From Rallus limicola (lineage: Eukaryota > Chordata > Aves > Gruiformes > Rallidae), in the NCBI GenBank assembly GCA_022605955.1, contig JAKCOZ010000001.1:100782211-100846210 (forward strand): DNA of 64,000 nucleotides, in the 5' to 3' direction. The position numbers and the translations under genes were made by a program. The notes beneath the pieces are model-generated. The model did not search any database. It was not told where the DNA came from and worked only from the letters and a program-made list of their open reading frames with translations. Every line of letters starts with the position of its first letter. Position 1 is the stretch's first letter. Shown here in pieces: positions 46,955 to 59,841 of the stretch.

Positions 46955-49900
46955 CTTACTTTTTAAAGAATTAATGTTCTCCTCTCTCTTGAATAATTAA
47001 CAGCTTTCCAAAAGAGATAAAGAATACATATTATTTCCCTGAAGTTATTTTTAAACAGAAATATCTCTGCAACTGTGAAACTAAAAACTTTTAATTCCTC
47101 ACAGGGAACAGGCACATGAATTTAGTTCCAATTTAGTTTCTAAACATGCAGGGCCTCAATCCTGTCACACACAGAATGGAGTTTCTAAGGCACGGAGAAG
47201 CCAATGCAAAAAAGGCACAAATATAACTGCAGAAGATTAGTAACAACTAATTAACTTATATGGTGTGATTTCCATTCACTAGTTATAGCACATCCTGTCA
47301 GCTTGGAGGCTAATCATGCACATTTTAATCCTATATTACAGTTGTGAATCACTGCTTTTTTGTAAGAGCCTGTGAAAGAATAGTTTTAACAACTAATTCC
47401 AGGGACTACTGTGCTGGGAGGAGGAAAAGAGGAAATTAATTTCAGTGAAGCACTGTGACTTCACAGCTTACTTTTTCCTGACTTTAAGCAGAGACTCTAC
47501 TTGTAGAAGAAAAACCTTTTTCTTAGTACTTGTATGCCTCAAGCCAACACCTCTGCCATTTCGACTCCCTTCGGACTCATGCACTGCAGGGTTTTTCTGC
47601 TGATAAGTTCACTTTGATGGCAATAAAGGCCACCTTGGGCTGTGCAAGCAGTCAAAACCTGAAGAACTGGCTCTCAAAACTTATAGCAGGTTATGTTTTC
47701 CTCATATGAAATTCCTTCTATTGATGTAGTAGTCTCAAAAGAGATGTAGCAGGAAAAACATTTCCTGTTCCAGTTCTCACAAGTAAATTAGATGCGGTCA
47801 TGAGAGGCTGTAGGACTGCTGACTAAACAGCAATATTGGCTGCTTTGTCAGACTGTTCTTATTTTCTTACAGACCTGTGCTTTAAGTCAATTAGAATCTT
47901 GTTAGTATTTAATGAGAGTTAAATGAAAAGATCCATTATTTTTAATCATTGCTGTATATTACAAGCTCAGAGAAATACTCCCAGTGGCTTTCATTCCACT
48001 CAGCAAATGCTGGTATGGAAGAAGGAGAGAAGTTGAGACACTGGAATATTTTTCACCATGGTTCATTTTCATGATATGACTATACATATTTGCATTATAT
48101 TTATTCTGGGCTAAATTCATGGAGGTCAATTTCAAGACTTTTATTAATGGCTTTGTTTTGGGGGCACAAGTTCAATTAGGTAAATTTGTCCCCGCCTATA
48201 CCTTTTGCTGTTTTCAGTTGTTTTGTTTGTTTACTGATGAAGTGTTCCAAGTTGCTGTCCCAATGTGTAAATCATAAACCTTTTACCTTCCAACTCATCA
48301 GGTCTGTATTAGTCCTGGGAGATTTTCTAAGTCATATTAAAACAAATTCCAATTCAGTCTGGAGGTGCAATACATTTGTTATTCATTGTTCTGCATTCCT
48401 TCCTCTGTAATCTTTCTAATAAGCAATCTAAAAATGTCCTTTATACAATTTTCTGGAGCTAATAGTTTTTTCAGAAATATGTCCCTATGTAAAATAGGGA
48501 TAATGGTATTCATCTCCTTTGTAAACCACTTGAGATCTTCAGATGGAAGATAAATAAGTATTATCATAATAAGCACATCTTTCCTACAAACCAACAATCA
48601 TAACGCAAATCAGATTCATTGTCAAGAGAAGTAAACAATGATAGCCTCACAAGTACATTATGTTGTTGAACAGCACTCAAAGATACAGAAGACAATTACA
48701 TGAAAAGAAGTAAGGAAGAGATATTCTTAAAGAAAAATATGCTGAAAGTTTATATAAAAAAAAACCCCAACGTATTTTTTGGTTGACTGCCTTCAAAACA
48801 TTGACTTTTTTCCAAGAAAGGGAAGAAAGAACAGTAATGAGCACTACAATTATTAATTCACTATTGTTTCTAAATGGACAATCACTCTATTGAATTTTCA
48901 GCTAGTCATTACTGTGGGGCTAAAATATATGTATGTATAAAGAAATATTTGTAATGATGCATCAAAATATCATTTAAAAGTTATCCATTTTAAGTCATTC
49001 TACCATGTGCAGCATATTATGAAGTCCTTTGGAAAAAGTCGTTAAGTGTAATGAGTCTTTTTTTTTTTAATTATACTATTCAGCTCATTACTAAAATAAT
49101 AAGGAACTTACACTGACCCTGAAATACATTCTCAATGAATAAGAGATCCATCAGCATTTTTAGTCAATAATAAACTGTTATTCTCCCACAAATGTTATTC
49201 TCTTCTATTCAATATTTACTCTGAAATATTTTCCCCATGTTTTCCGTATGTTTACCGGTACAATTAAATACAGTATATACAATAAACAAAATTGCCTAAA
49301 ATACATCAAGCAAGGAGTGAATCTAAAAAATCACTGAGAACACTTGTATTGGAAGAATGGTCATCATGAAAGGTAATATTCAGCTGAGTCTCTATTGTGC
49401 TACAGAATTCACCTAACACACTAGCTGTAGTGTAATGTAAATCAGAGCAGGTTTGAGTCACTACATTATTTTTAACATGAAAACATGAAAAAAAATCAAT
49501 TCTAAAAAAATTTAATGTATTTCAGTTTTCCATCAATTTAGCATCTGTGAGTGACAAAGAAAATTATTTGATGGTAGGTCAATTAGAAACTGTATTTTCA
49601 CAACTCTGAAACAGCCTTTCCAAACAAGTGAGTGGATGAGTAAATCCAGGCCTCTCCATAAGACTTGAGATCCTTCATGCACAAATGATCTGTCAGCTGT
49701 GCTCAGGCATTATTTACATAAAACAACAAACATTTTTGGAGGAGAAACATCCCTTATGGTACGTGGTCCTTCTGAAGGCTATAGTGCACTGAATATATTA
49801 AGACAATAATTTAATAACAAATCTAGAATATCTAAATTTGTTTCATTCAAACTTCTTACATATCTGATAAAGTGCAAAATTAATCCCTTTATTATACATT

Positions 49901-51149
49901 TACCCCCAAATTTACTAAATGTTGGATGATTTTTTGGAGTTACGCATATTGTACAAGTTCATATTCCTACTGTATCAAGCTGTTTTCTGTAGTTCCAAAA
50001 TTTCTTCACATGACAATCACCATTCATTAAAAAATTCCCATGTGTTTCCACTACTAATAGTGGAAGTTAAAAAAAAAATCCCCTTAGAGACATCCCTTTT
50101 GCAATAAAAGGATTGCTTACAACTTTACATTTTAGCAGTTGCAGATGATTTGCAAAACACTTGGGGAGCAGCTTTGACATGCATTACAGAAATGTATGTT
50201 TAATGTGAGGAAAAAATAGGTCAGTGGGTGGTTTGATTTCAGGAAATAATATTGCTTTCAGTGAAGCTGATTTATGAAATTAAGAAAAAAATGATTGCAA
50301 TACAGACTAATGAATTAAGTTGCATTAGTGTCCTATATCAAATTAGTGTTTATCAAACCGCATCACAATCTAAGAAAAAATACTTCGTATTTTACAAAAT
50401 GATAGAGAAAAAAAAATAAAGGTGAGTGGAATGTAGAGAAATGTACTCTAGCAGTCGAAAAAGTGTTAAACCATTAAGTACAAGAAAATGATAAGAGAGT
50501 TTAAAACAGGACTAGAAATATTTCCAAATGCATAATAAATTTATCTCTGGAAAATCTTGATTTCAGTGTTGAAATTTTAAGTGCAAATCTTTCTTCATTA
50601 CCTTTTAAGAACTTGCCACATGTTGTGAACAACCTGGAGATATGGGGGCAGTGTGAATAACTTCCATGTTCTTCTCCCTTCCCTGGAATGCTAAATCCTT
50701 CTAAAGTGATTTATGACCAATAATATTTTTTTAACTTATGACTTTAGTATTATTACATTCATTAAAAAATATTTGAACATCTCATACAGATATACTCTTA
50801 GGAAATTGATTAATGTGAAACCCTCAGGTCAGTGCTCAGTTTCACATCTCTTACAAAGAAACCACTTTCACATGAATGTATTCAAGCCTATAGATATGAA
50901 TTTTGCTCAAGCCTATGATTTAATTAATGCCCTTAATTAACATAGGAACTCAAATTAAACTCTATGAAATATCTTCCTTCCTACCATTCTTCAATTAATT
51001 AATTTTAATTAAGTTTTTGCAGTCAAAAGAGAATTCAGTTTAAGTTGATAAGTGGGGCTGAGCCTTAAAATGGGAGAATTTTAAGGTTTTCGGGGTTGTT
51101 AAGGCTAATATTTGAACGATACAAAAAGCTACTCTTTAGTGTTTATTCT
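46955..51149. other. AT-rich stretch without recognised gene
   Basis: Unique AT-rich sequence. No repeat family or credible coding region is seen. Frames of 60-75 codons lack recognisable features. Confidence 0.5.
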
Positions 51150-51713
51150 TGTGGTTTAACTTTAGTCAGCAACTAAGCACCACACAGGTGCTCACTCACT
51201 TTCCCCCAGTGGTGTCAGAAGAGTAAACGTGAAAGACTCATGGGTTGAGATAAATACATAATATGGAAAACAGAAGCTATGCAGACAAGCATAGCAGAAC
51301 AGGGAATGCTTTCACCCTTATTCATGGTCAGGCAGGTGTTCAGCCACCTCCATGACAGTAGGGCTCCATCACACATAATTTCTTCAGAAGACAAACACCG
51401 TCACTCCAAACATCTCCCCCTTCCTTCTTGTTCCCCAGCCCCTTATGTACTGGGCATGATATCATATGACATGGAATATTCCTTTGGTCAGTCAGGATAA
51501 GCCATCCCCTCCCAAGATTTTTTGCACCCCAAGCTTGCTCATTGTTGGGGTGGTGTGAGATGCAGAAAAGGCCTTGTCTCTATGTAAGAACTGCTCAGTA
51601 GTAACCAAAACATCCCAGTGTTACCAACCCTGTTTTCAGGACAGATCCAAAACACAGCCCCCATACTAGCTACTATGAAGAAAAAGAACTCTATCCTAGC
51701 CAAAACCAGAACA
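51150..51713 (-). mobile_element. Complete solo LTR, 564 bp, antisense, with 5-bp target-site duplication
   Basis: On plus it runs from TGTGGTTTAACTTTAGTCAGC to CTAGCCAAAACCAGAACA and is flanked by ATTCT on both sides (51145-51149 and 51714-51718). The complement starts TGTTCTGGTTTTGGCTAGGAT, matching the starts at 41556 and 42379. The sense strand is minus by this relation. Its minus-strand body includes ACCAAAGGAATATTCCATG and a CAGTACATAAGG TATA-like site. The 73-codon plus frame at 51279-51500 lies inside it and is not a gene. Confidence 0.92.
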
Positions 51714-51718
51714 ATTCT

Positions 51719-52269
51719 TAATATTTTCTTTTTGTTGAAGATAAAACTGGGACTTTGTCAGCTGCATAGAAATAATATATTAAGGGACAAATAGGACAAA
51801 GGTGGCAAATTATCTGGTAAATTAATTCAAAACCAGGATTCCCTTCTTCTAGATAGACCTAGAGTAATAAAGAAACAAAGAAAGCTTCCAGCTTTGACTA
51901 ATTGAAAAAAAATATTTGACAAATATATTCCATATTTTTAATTCTAAAATATTGTAAACACAGCTTTATTATATCACAGATTTCTAAAACATATCTTTAA
52001 ATGTTGAGGTGATTTTCCCCACCCCAACAAAATGGTGGGTTATTTTTTCATGGTTGTCATATAATAAAGCTAAATTTTAAGATGTCCTGTTGAAGAAAGC
52101 ACAGCTTGCATGTAACTACCAATCGAGCTGAGTATTTTGAATAGTTTTTTCTTTTTTATTTTTATGTCAAAGATGCTTATTTTATAAATGCTATTATTTT
52201 TTCCTCTACACTTAAAAAAAAATAACTACATTTCTTGTTTCTTTATTCAAGTTTTTGTCTAGATAGGAT
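51719..52269. other. AT-rich stretch without recognised gene
   Basis: AT-rich unique sequence with A and T runs. Nothing recognised. Confidence 0.55.
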
Positions 52270-52565
52270 ATCACAGAATCACATACTTGTAGGGGTTAGA
52301 AGGGACCTCAAGAGAACATTGGGTCCAAACCCCCTGCCAAAGCAGGCTCCCTAGCTCATATTGCACAGATAGGCATCCAGATTGGTTTTGAGTATTTCCA
52401 GAGATGGACACTCCACAACCACCCCAGGCAGCCTGTCCCAGGGCTCTGTCACCCTCACTGTGTAAAAGTTCTTCCACATGTTGATGTGGAGCTTCCTGTG
52501 TTCCAACTTGCAGCCATTGCCCCTTGCCCTGTCTCCACAGACCATTGAAAAGAGGCTGGCCACTT
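52270..52565 (-). mobile_element. CR1 LINE fragment, 3' end and end of ORF2
   Basis: Plus-strand reading ATCACAGAATCACATACTTG, TTAGAAGGGACCTCAAGAG, GGGTCCAAACCCCCTGCC, CAGCCTGTCCCAGGGCTCTG, CACCCTCACTGTG and GCCATTGCCCCTTGCCCTGTC is the antisense of the CR1 3' end. A minus-strand frame at 52351-52563 still translates as the last ORF2 block ([21 protein letters not shown] end). It is therefore among the better preserved copies. It is 5'-truncated near 52565. Confidence 0.92.
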
Positions 52566-53600
52566 CCCAAGAAATCTGTAATAGCAGAAATGCAATCAGT
52601 TTCTCTTTGTATTATCAATACTGATTATAATTTCCTCTGTATTTCTAGGGCTTTACCTAACATTTTTTTGTTAACATTAACATTGATAAAACATCTTTCA
52701 ATAAACAATTAGTGCTTGGATCACCACAATACCCTTCAAATGCCATTTCATTCTTGACTGTACTGGAGTATTTAATAATTAGTGGTGATTATCAATTATT
52801 TCTCTGTGCAATTCCTTAATGGCACAAAAAACTACTTCTGTTTTGACAATATAGAGTATTATGGTTATTTGACAAAATCATTAAAATTTATTGCTAGCTA
52901 TATTTAATGCCTTCATCTTGATGAAAGAGAACCAAATTGAAATGGCATTCTGTTCCTTGACTAATTCCTTCATACTTGTTGTAAACTTCTTCCTTTGAAA
53001 CTCTGCTTGACCTCTTAAATGAGTGTGCTCAGCTGCTGCTAGCAACAACTGTATTAACATGACCACAGCCCCAGTTGTGTGTCAAGGACCACAGATTTTC
53101 AGGAACAGGCATGCCTCCCACCTCAGCTCCTCCACCTTCAGCTACCTGGTGATATCCTACAGATGAAGGTCCTTATCATAACTATTTTTTTGCTACCGCT
53201 GCATTCATTTCCTTCAAGGATCTCCAACCCTAGAGCCTGATGACCCATCTTCAGAAACTGTGACTTCACATATGCCCACCTAAGGAACAGCTCACCTCTT
53301 CATCATCCTTTTGAGGTTGACAGAGCATTGCAACTGTTTGACTGGAGAGGAAGGAAGGAAGAAAGGAAGGAAGAAAGGAATTTATCTTATGGCTAGAACA
53401 GGGAGGGCCAGTCCAGTGTCTGGATGGATTTCTGCTGATGTTATGAAATGTAGCTGACAGGCTAGAAAGGTAGGAATCAGTGTTTTATGCTGCAGGAAAG
53501 CTAGTTGACATTTTTTCTAATCATCTGCTTAGTGATAATTTCCTGAATGAAGATATTTACTAGTGATAGAAACAATTATATTTATTTAACTATTTATTTA
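52566..53600. other. Unique stretch with GGAA microsatellite
   Basis: Mixed-composition unique DNA with (GGAA)n at 53346-53380 and TTTA-rich sequence at 53577-53600 leading into the next CR1. No gene is supported. Confidence 0.5.
53346..53380. repeat. (GGAA)n / (GAAA) microsatellite
   Basis: GGAA units mixed with GAAA units. GGAA arrays can bind ETS factors, but nothing else here suggests a regulatory role. Confidence 0.85.
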
Positions 53601-54488
53601 TTTGTTGATGACACCAAGTTGGGTGGTAAGGTTAACATGCCTTGGGATGCCATCCAGAGGGTCCTGGACAGGCTGGAGAAGTAGGCCCAGATGAATCTCA
53701 TGAGGTTTAACAAAGCCAAGTATAGGGTCCTGCACCTAGGTTGGGACAACCTCCATTATCTATAGAGGTTAGGAGATGATGTGCTGGAAAGCAGCCCTGA
53801 GGAAAAGGACTTGGGAATACTCATGGATGAGAAGCTGGACATGAGCCACCAATGTGCATCTGCAGCCCCGAAGGCCAACCACATCCTGGGCTGCATCAAA
53901 AGAAGTGTGGCCAGCAGATTGAGAGGTGATTCTGCCCCTCTACTCTGCTCTGGTGAGTCCTCACCTAGAATACTGTATCCAGCTCTGGAGCCCTTCTTCA
54001 CAAGAAGGACATGGACCTGCTGGAGCACTTCCAGAGGAGGGTCACAAAAATGATCGAAGCACAGGAGCACCTCTCCTGTGAAGACAGGCTGAAACAGTTG
54101 CACTTGTTCAGTCTGGAGAAGAAAAGGTTCCAGGGGGATGTTATATCAGCCTTCCAATATCTGAAAGACATCTATAAGGAAGCTGGCAAAGAACTGTTCA
54201 TGAGGACATGTAGTAATAGGAGAAGGGGTAACAGTTTTAAACTACAGAAGGGGAGATTTAGGTTGGATACTAGGAAAAAAATCTTCAATATGAGGATGAT
54301 ACATCACTAGAACAAGTTGCCCAGAGAGATGGTAGAGGCCCTATACCTGGAGATATTCAAGGCCAGCCTTTATAGGGCTCTGAGCAACCTGATCTAGTGA
54401 AGATGTCCCTGCTTACTGCAGGGGTTTGGACTAGATGACCTTTAAAGGTTCTTTCTAACCTAACACATTTCATGATTCTATGATTTTA
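53601..54488 (+). mobile_element. CR1 LINE fragment from the RT catalytic motif to the 3' tail
   Basis: Translation from 53601 gives FVDDTKLGG, so this copy begins at the reverse transcriptase catalytic motif itself, with both Asp retained, and soon meets a stop (EK*, about 53681). It continues through [19 protein letters not shown] (plus frame 53781-54053) and [21 protein letters not shown] (plus frame 54011-54310). It ends in the 3' UTR (TTTGGACTAGATGACC) with tail CATGATTCTATGATTTTA. The frame switches near 54020 by a small indel. The 5' truncation joins a TTTA-rich tract. Confidence 0.93.
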
Positions 54489-56761
54489 TATGTGGGAAGT
54501 CAGAAGAAACTATTGCTGCACTGTGATGGACTTGAGATGTAGGTCAATATTTCTCCATAATGAATTCAAAAATATTGAAAAAGAGTAATTTGTCAATCTT
54601 TGAAGAGAGTGGATTTTCTTGAGGGCTTTTTTTTTTTCCCACTATCTGTCCTGCACTTTTTTTGTCACTATAGCAGCGGGTAGAACCAGAAATTCTTTAA
54701 CTAGCCTTAGGGCACTGATAGAAGCCAGTTTGGGATATGCAGTAGTAATATAGAGTTTTTCCAGACATTATAGAATGAATTTTCATCTGTAATCTTTTTG
54801 TCTGCAAGTAGTACTGAAATTTGTGATGGTTACATTTTAGGATATCACTGAAATAACAGTGTTAATCTGTGTGTTCTTCATTATTAGTTTTTATTTTTAA
54901 CTCAGAAATTCTAAGCAATGTATAATGGTATGACTCAGTTACATGTATCTGTAAAAATAATGTAATATTAATTTGTAAGAAAACATTTTTTAATTTAATT
55001 TTTATAACAAGCATATATCTGGAAGTGCTAGAATTTCTTCCTTAGAAAGACATTTACTTTTCTTTTAAAGACACCTTCTGTCAGAGACTAGATCTTTAGC
55101 TATTTTTGCCCGTGACTCATTACCCTCTTTCTTCATGAAAGCAAGCAAGAATAGCATTCAAATAAAGAGCACATTTTAGTATTTTGGTTTTAACAGGAAA
55201 AAAAAGCAAACCAAAAAACCAAACGATGTTAATATAGTACATTATGCAAGGGATGAGAAAATGAAATATTTTTTGAAATTATTTTTCAAAACCAGTAGTA
55301 AATAATCATGTCTATGCTGTCCTTTTTAGCTCTATGAATATACACAGTACTGAAAGAATCCAGATCCCAAATATAAAGAATTACCAGCAGAAGGGATTCT
55401 TCAGGCAATCTAAGGGAATAGATAAGAAATCTTGCAAAAGAGTAAACCAGAGCAAAGACATCTTGCTAGATAGATCCATTAATCCCTAACAGCATAGTCT
55501 AAGATACACATAAATAAATAGGTATATTCTTACACTTAATAAAATATTAATATACACCTATTCTACCCATGGTTGCCTTTAATGGCACGGGAGTGAAGCT
55601 TTTGTTCTAGAAGCAATGCCTGTGGGACTAGTATATGCTGAGATTTCATGCTACTGTGTTGTCATTTTTCCAGACTCTACATACATGGTATACAAACTCA
55701 TACACAAGTTAGAACAGTTTGACTACATTTCTACACTTTTTCTTTTTCCTTTTTTATTCTCTGCAAAACTCCACAAAGGAAATACAGATCTCTAGTACAG
55801 TAACCACCAACATTAGGAAAGTCACATTAGTAAATATCTGAGAGCTAGTATTTTCTAACCATATCTAGCAAAATCAGATGAGACTTCCTTAATCATTACT
55901 CTTTTCTTGGCTTGTAAATACTAACAGAGTCCTAAGGATCAAGACAAAGTCAAAACTGTACAATCTAGGCAACAGATAAGTCTTTCTGTGAATGATACCA
56001 GATATCTTAAGATCAAACATAAAAAAAAAATCTTCAGAAATTAAATCCTATATACATTTGAAAATGATTTTCTACTTATGTTACTTTTTTAGCATTATTG
56101 TTGATCCCTGATTACTGAAATGCTAGAAGATGAGTTTAAACAATATATTCCCTACTTCTTGCAAAAAAAAGTTGATATAAGGGGAAGAATTTTATTTTCA
56201 ATTAATAAATTTTTAATATAGCAATGTAATTACTTTTATTGGTACTTAGCTAGATAAAATCAAATGGTACAAAGGGTTGCCTGTAAGACTATATATTTTT
56301 GAAACACTGTATTTGGGTATCTATACTCAGTGGTCTGCTTATTCACCGCCGTTGATACATTTAGCAAAAATAAAATGTAATCAGATTCATAATTTCTCAA
56401 ATGTGAAAAACGAAAAATATATTTAGAATGTTTTCTTGACACAATTCACAGATTTTCATCTCTTTTCCCCATTCTTGTATTCTTCATATATGTCTAAATG
56501 TAAGAACAGTTTGTCTTTCTCCAACCATTATAAAAAAATACTGAGATAAGACAGACACTGGTGATAGTACACCTGCTGAAGGAGCAATTTTCTGCTGAGT
56601 TGCAAATCTCTATGAACTTCAATATATACTAAAAATTCCCCTGAAAAGAATTTTTTTGTATGAAAATTGTCACCATAAATTACCTCACTTTTCCTCTAAT
56701 CTATTTTTGTATGTTCTTAGTCATATCTTTTTTCTCCATCCTCACCCTCACATCTCAGGGC

Positions 56762-56779
56762 TTTTTTTTTTTTTTTTTT
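56762..56779. repeat. Poly(T) run
   Basis: Uninterrupted T run followed by AATTACATATT. Confidence 0.85.
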
Positions 56780-57131
56780 AATTACATATTTTTGTGCAGG
56801 TTACAGAATTTCCTCATACAATGATTCATCAGTGTTTTAAACTGGATCAGGGTTGACCCATTTTGGAAACTTGCAAATACAACTTCCCATTTCTTTTAAT
56901 AATAGTAATCTCGGTATTTTGAGAAATAATCAATTCTACACAAAACAAACAAAATATTGATTTACATTCTTTAATATATGATAGATTATTTACTGCAATT
57001 TTTTTCATATTTCAGAAGATTTTTTCCTCAGCCTTCTCTGAGACAAACTAAAGAATATTCTGGGCACCAAGGAAGCTCCTTCCTTGATACCAGTTGTGCA
57101 GCTGTTGAGAGCTCCTGAAAATAAGTAAGTG

Positions 57132-57159
<28 letters not shown>
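57132..57159. repeat. (TAGA)n microsatellite, about 7 units
   Basis: Pure GATA/TAGA tetranucleotide array. It explains the repeated Leu-Ser-Ile-Tyr translation on the minus strand. Confidence 0.93.
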
Positions 57160-57162
<3 letters not shown>

Positions 57163-57937
57163 TATGCACAGTCCTGTATGTGTTTATATAACTTTTGGCA
57201 TTTGTTTTAACTGTATCTTGAACTCCAGAAGGCAAAAATCCATTTAATACAAGTTGTAATGCTACATATAAAATATTAATTCTAGCTGGTGCTGAGAGAT
57301 TATACATCTGCCTTATAGTGTACAACTTAGGAAGCTCTAATTATGATTCAGTGTTCTGTCAGTGGGTTGACCCCTCTTCTCTAAGGCTTTAATGGATAAT
57401 CCTGGGTTTTTTTAATTGACTAAATTAATATTATTAAACTAAACACCTGTGTGCATTTATGTATCTGTTTCAAAGAGAAAAAAATTTCTCATGCAAAACA
57501 TGCTTTGAATAGAAAATTTTGAAAGAATAAAACCAGAATCGCACTTCAGACTAACTCAATCTCAATTAGATACAAGTAGATCAAAACTGCTGTGTCCATG
57601 GGTCATTTAAATACTTCTGAATGCCTGAATAAATATTCAGATATTTCTTTGCTGAAGTGACTAATTAGCCAGGCGTATTATAAAATTAAAATTCTACCTA
57701 AATTTTATAGAGCAAAGGTGGAAGAAAGGGTTAATTTCGAAGTTTGTTAGACCTCATTTGTGATGTAAATAAAAAGCTAGATAGTGAACATCTGCAGAAA
57801 GATGCTTCTGAAATGTGAGCTACTCTATAATATAAACTAACCCTTTATCATTTGCTTGGCATTGCCCATCACAAATTCCTGTTGCTTTATACTTTACATC
57901 CATTCTCACAAAAAACTGTTATTCCTACTGTTATTCC

Positions 57938-58120
57938 TACTGTGAGGGTAACAAAGCACTGGCACAGGTTGCCCAGAGTTGCTGTGGAGTCTCCTCTGGA
58001 AATATTCAAAGCCATCCTGGACATGATCCTCTGCAACAGGCTGTAGGTGCTTTGGCTTTACCAGGGAATTGGATGATCTCCAGAGGTCCCTCCCAACCCC
58101 TATCATTCTGTGATTCTATA
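57938..58120 (+). mobile_element. CR1 LINE 3'-end fragment
   Basis: Starts TACTGTGAGGGTAACAAAGC and runs through GGTTGCCCAGAGTTGC, GAGTCTCC, GCAACAGGCTG, GGATGATCTCCAGAGGTCCC and a tail ATCATTCTGTGATTCTATA. It is 5'-truncated within the last ORF2 block. The truncation point abuts a tandem TGTTATTCCTAC pair (57918-57941). Confidence 0.92.
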
Positions 58121-59307
58121 AATCTGTTAATTTCTACTTTGTAGAAACAACATGCTAACTAAAGAGCACATATAGGTGAATAAAGCATTTCTAAAACTAC
58201 CACTGCCTATTAACTTATAGATGTACCTCTGTAATTCCATTTGAAGCAGGTCATTTTTATCTAGAGATTCTGGATTCAGTCCTCATGAGAGTTTATCTAA
58301 ACCAAAAGTTTAATTCAGAGATAAATACTGTATTTGAAAATAAATCTTTATATTTGTAAAATGTATGGGGAAAAGGTGGATTTGAAGGGATTTTTTTCTC
58401 TAAAAATTTTAAAATATGATCCTTTCCCACTGAAACACAAAAGATTTGCTGCAGGAAAAACATACTGCAGTGAAGAATCCCTTCATTTGGCAAACTTATT
58501 GCCATATACTAAGTATTATTTCCTTATTCTTCTAATATTTCTAAGTATTTTGTCTAAGTTATTGGAAACTAAAAAATAAAATCCTGAAACCTCTGCAATC
58601 ATTAAAAAGTAGGTAGATACTTTGATTTTCAGTTTAAAACATTATAGTGAGGTATACAGGTTTATTGAAACTTAGTGGCAGGTGCTTAATATAACAGAAA
58701 AGAAATTATCAACTTAACTTCAAAAAGACTAGTAATACGTTCACAGATCGCTTCTCGGTGGAGACAAATAATTATAAATGCTAAGAATCATACTGTTGAA
58801 TTGACACAATTGTAATGACATCTCTGTAGGTGGCTTATATTGTGCACTGTTTTATGTGCTACTAGGAGCATAATGACAGCATTTGCACAACAGTCCTATG
58901 CAAGGATGAAGTAGCATAATTGCAGCATCACTGAAGCATGAATACAGAATAATTAACAAAATTGGAACTGCTACACTCATGTTCTCATTTCATCTATATT
59001 ATTTCATTTACTTTTACATGCTGTTGTGGTCACAGAACTGCTGTGTTTGTTGTCTGAATATTGCAGATAACATTGTCCATTTGATGCCTCCATCTTCCTG
59101 TTCAGTTTGAATGTTTCAGTTGTACAGGCAGGACTCCATTTTATGGAGGACACTCCTCTAGTATTTTCCTTAGGTTATGCCATGGAAGGTCGATTTTCCC
59201 TTCTACATGCAGAATATTTGTATGTATGTATAAATATGTATTCAGACACATACTTATACATACACAAATATGTACATGTCTCTATATATCCCTTTTTTGC
59301 CATTGGC
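58121..59307. other. AT-rich stretch without recognised gene
   Basis: AT-rich unique DNA. A TATG/ATAC-rich patch at about 59218-59290 precedes the next CR1. No gene is supported. Confidence 0.5.
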
Positions 59308-59841
59308 CTAGTGATACTGTACAGCCTATGTTCGCATGTGCATGTACATATGGGCCCCTCGCTACAAGACAGACACCAAGGCCCTGGAGAATATCCAGAG
59401 AAGGGCAATGAAGCTGTTAAAGGGTCTGGAACACAAGTCTTATGAGAAGCAGCTGAGAGAACTGGCACTGTTTAGCCTGGAGAAGAGGAGGCTCAGCAGA
59501 GACTTTATTGCACTCTACAGCTACCAGAAAAGAGTTTGTGGTGATCTGGGGGTCAGACTGTTCTTGCAGATATCTAACGATAGGATGAGAGGGAATGGTT
59601 GCTAGTTGGGCCAGGGAAGGTTCAGGTTAGAAATTAGGGGATATTTCTCAGAAAGAGTGGTTAGGCATCTGAAAGGGTTGCCCAGGGAGGTGGTGGAGTC
59701 ACTGTCCCTCAGAGCATTCAGGGAAAGGTTGAATGAGGTACTTTGGGACATGGTTTCATAAGTAATATAGGTGGTAGGGGGACAGTTGGACTAGATGATC
59801 TTGGAGGTTTTTTCCAACAACAATGATTCTATGATTCTATA
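59308..59841 (+). mobile_element. CR1 LINE fragment, end of ORF2 and 3' tail
   Basis: From about 59345 an open frame reads YIWAPRYKTDTKALENIQRR, continues with KGLEHKSYEKQLRELALFSLEKRRL in the usual order (quoted in part), and stops at 59603-59605, earlier than in intact ORF2. The 3' UTR keeps GTTGCCCAGGGAGGTGG, a GGGACATGGTTTCAT block, GTTGGACTAGATGATC and a tail ATGATTCTATGATTCTATA. The extended open frame makes this one of the less decayed CR1 copies. Its start overlaps a TGCATGTACATATG patch that disrupts the CR1 sequence. Confidence 0.92.

Larger units (their letters stand above)
54489..57937. other. AT-rich stretch without recognised gene
   Basis: AT-rich unique DNA with poly(T) at 56762-56779 and (TAGA)n at 57132-57159. 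No credible coding region; the 106-codon minus frame at 57005-57325 crosses the TAGA array. Confidence 0.5.

Noticed and set aside
57005..57325. Minus-strand 106-codon frame
   Set aside because: It crosses the TAGA tetranucleotide array (repeated Leu-Ser-Ile-Tyr) and AT-rich DNA, with no domain.
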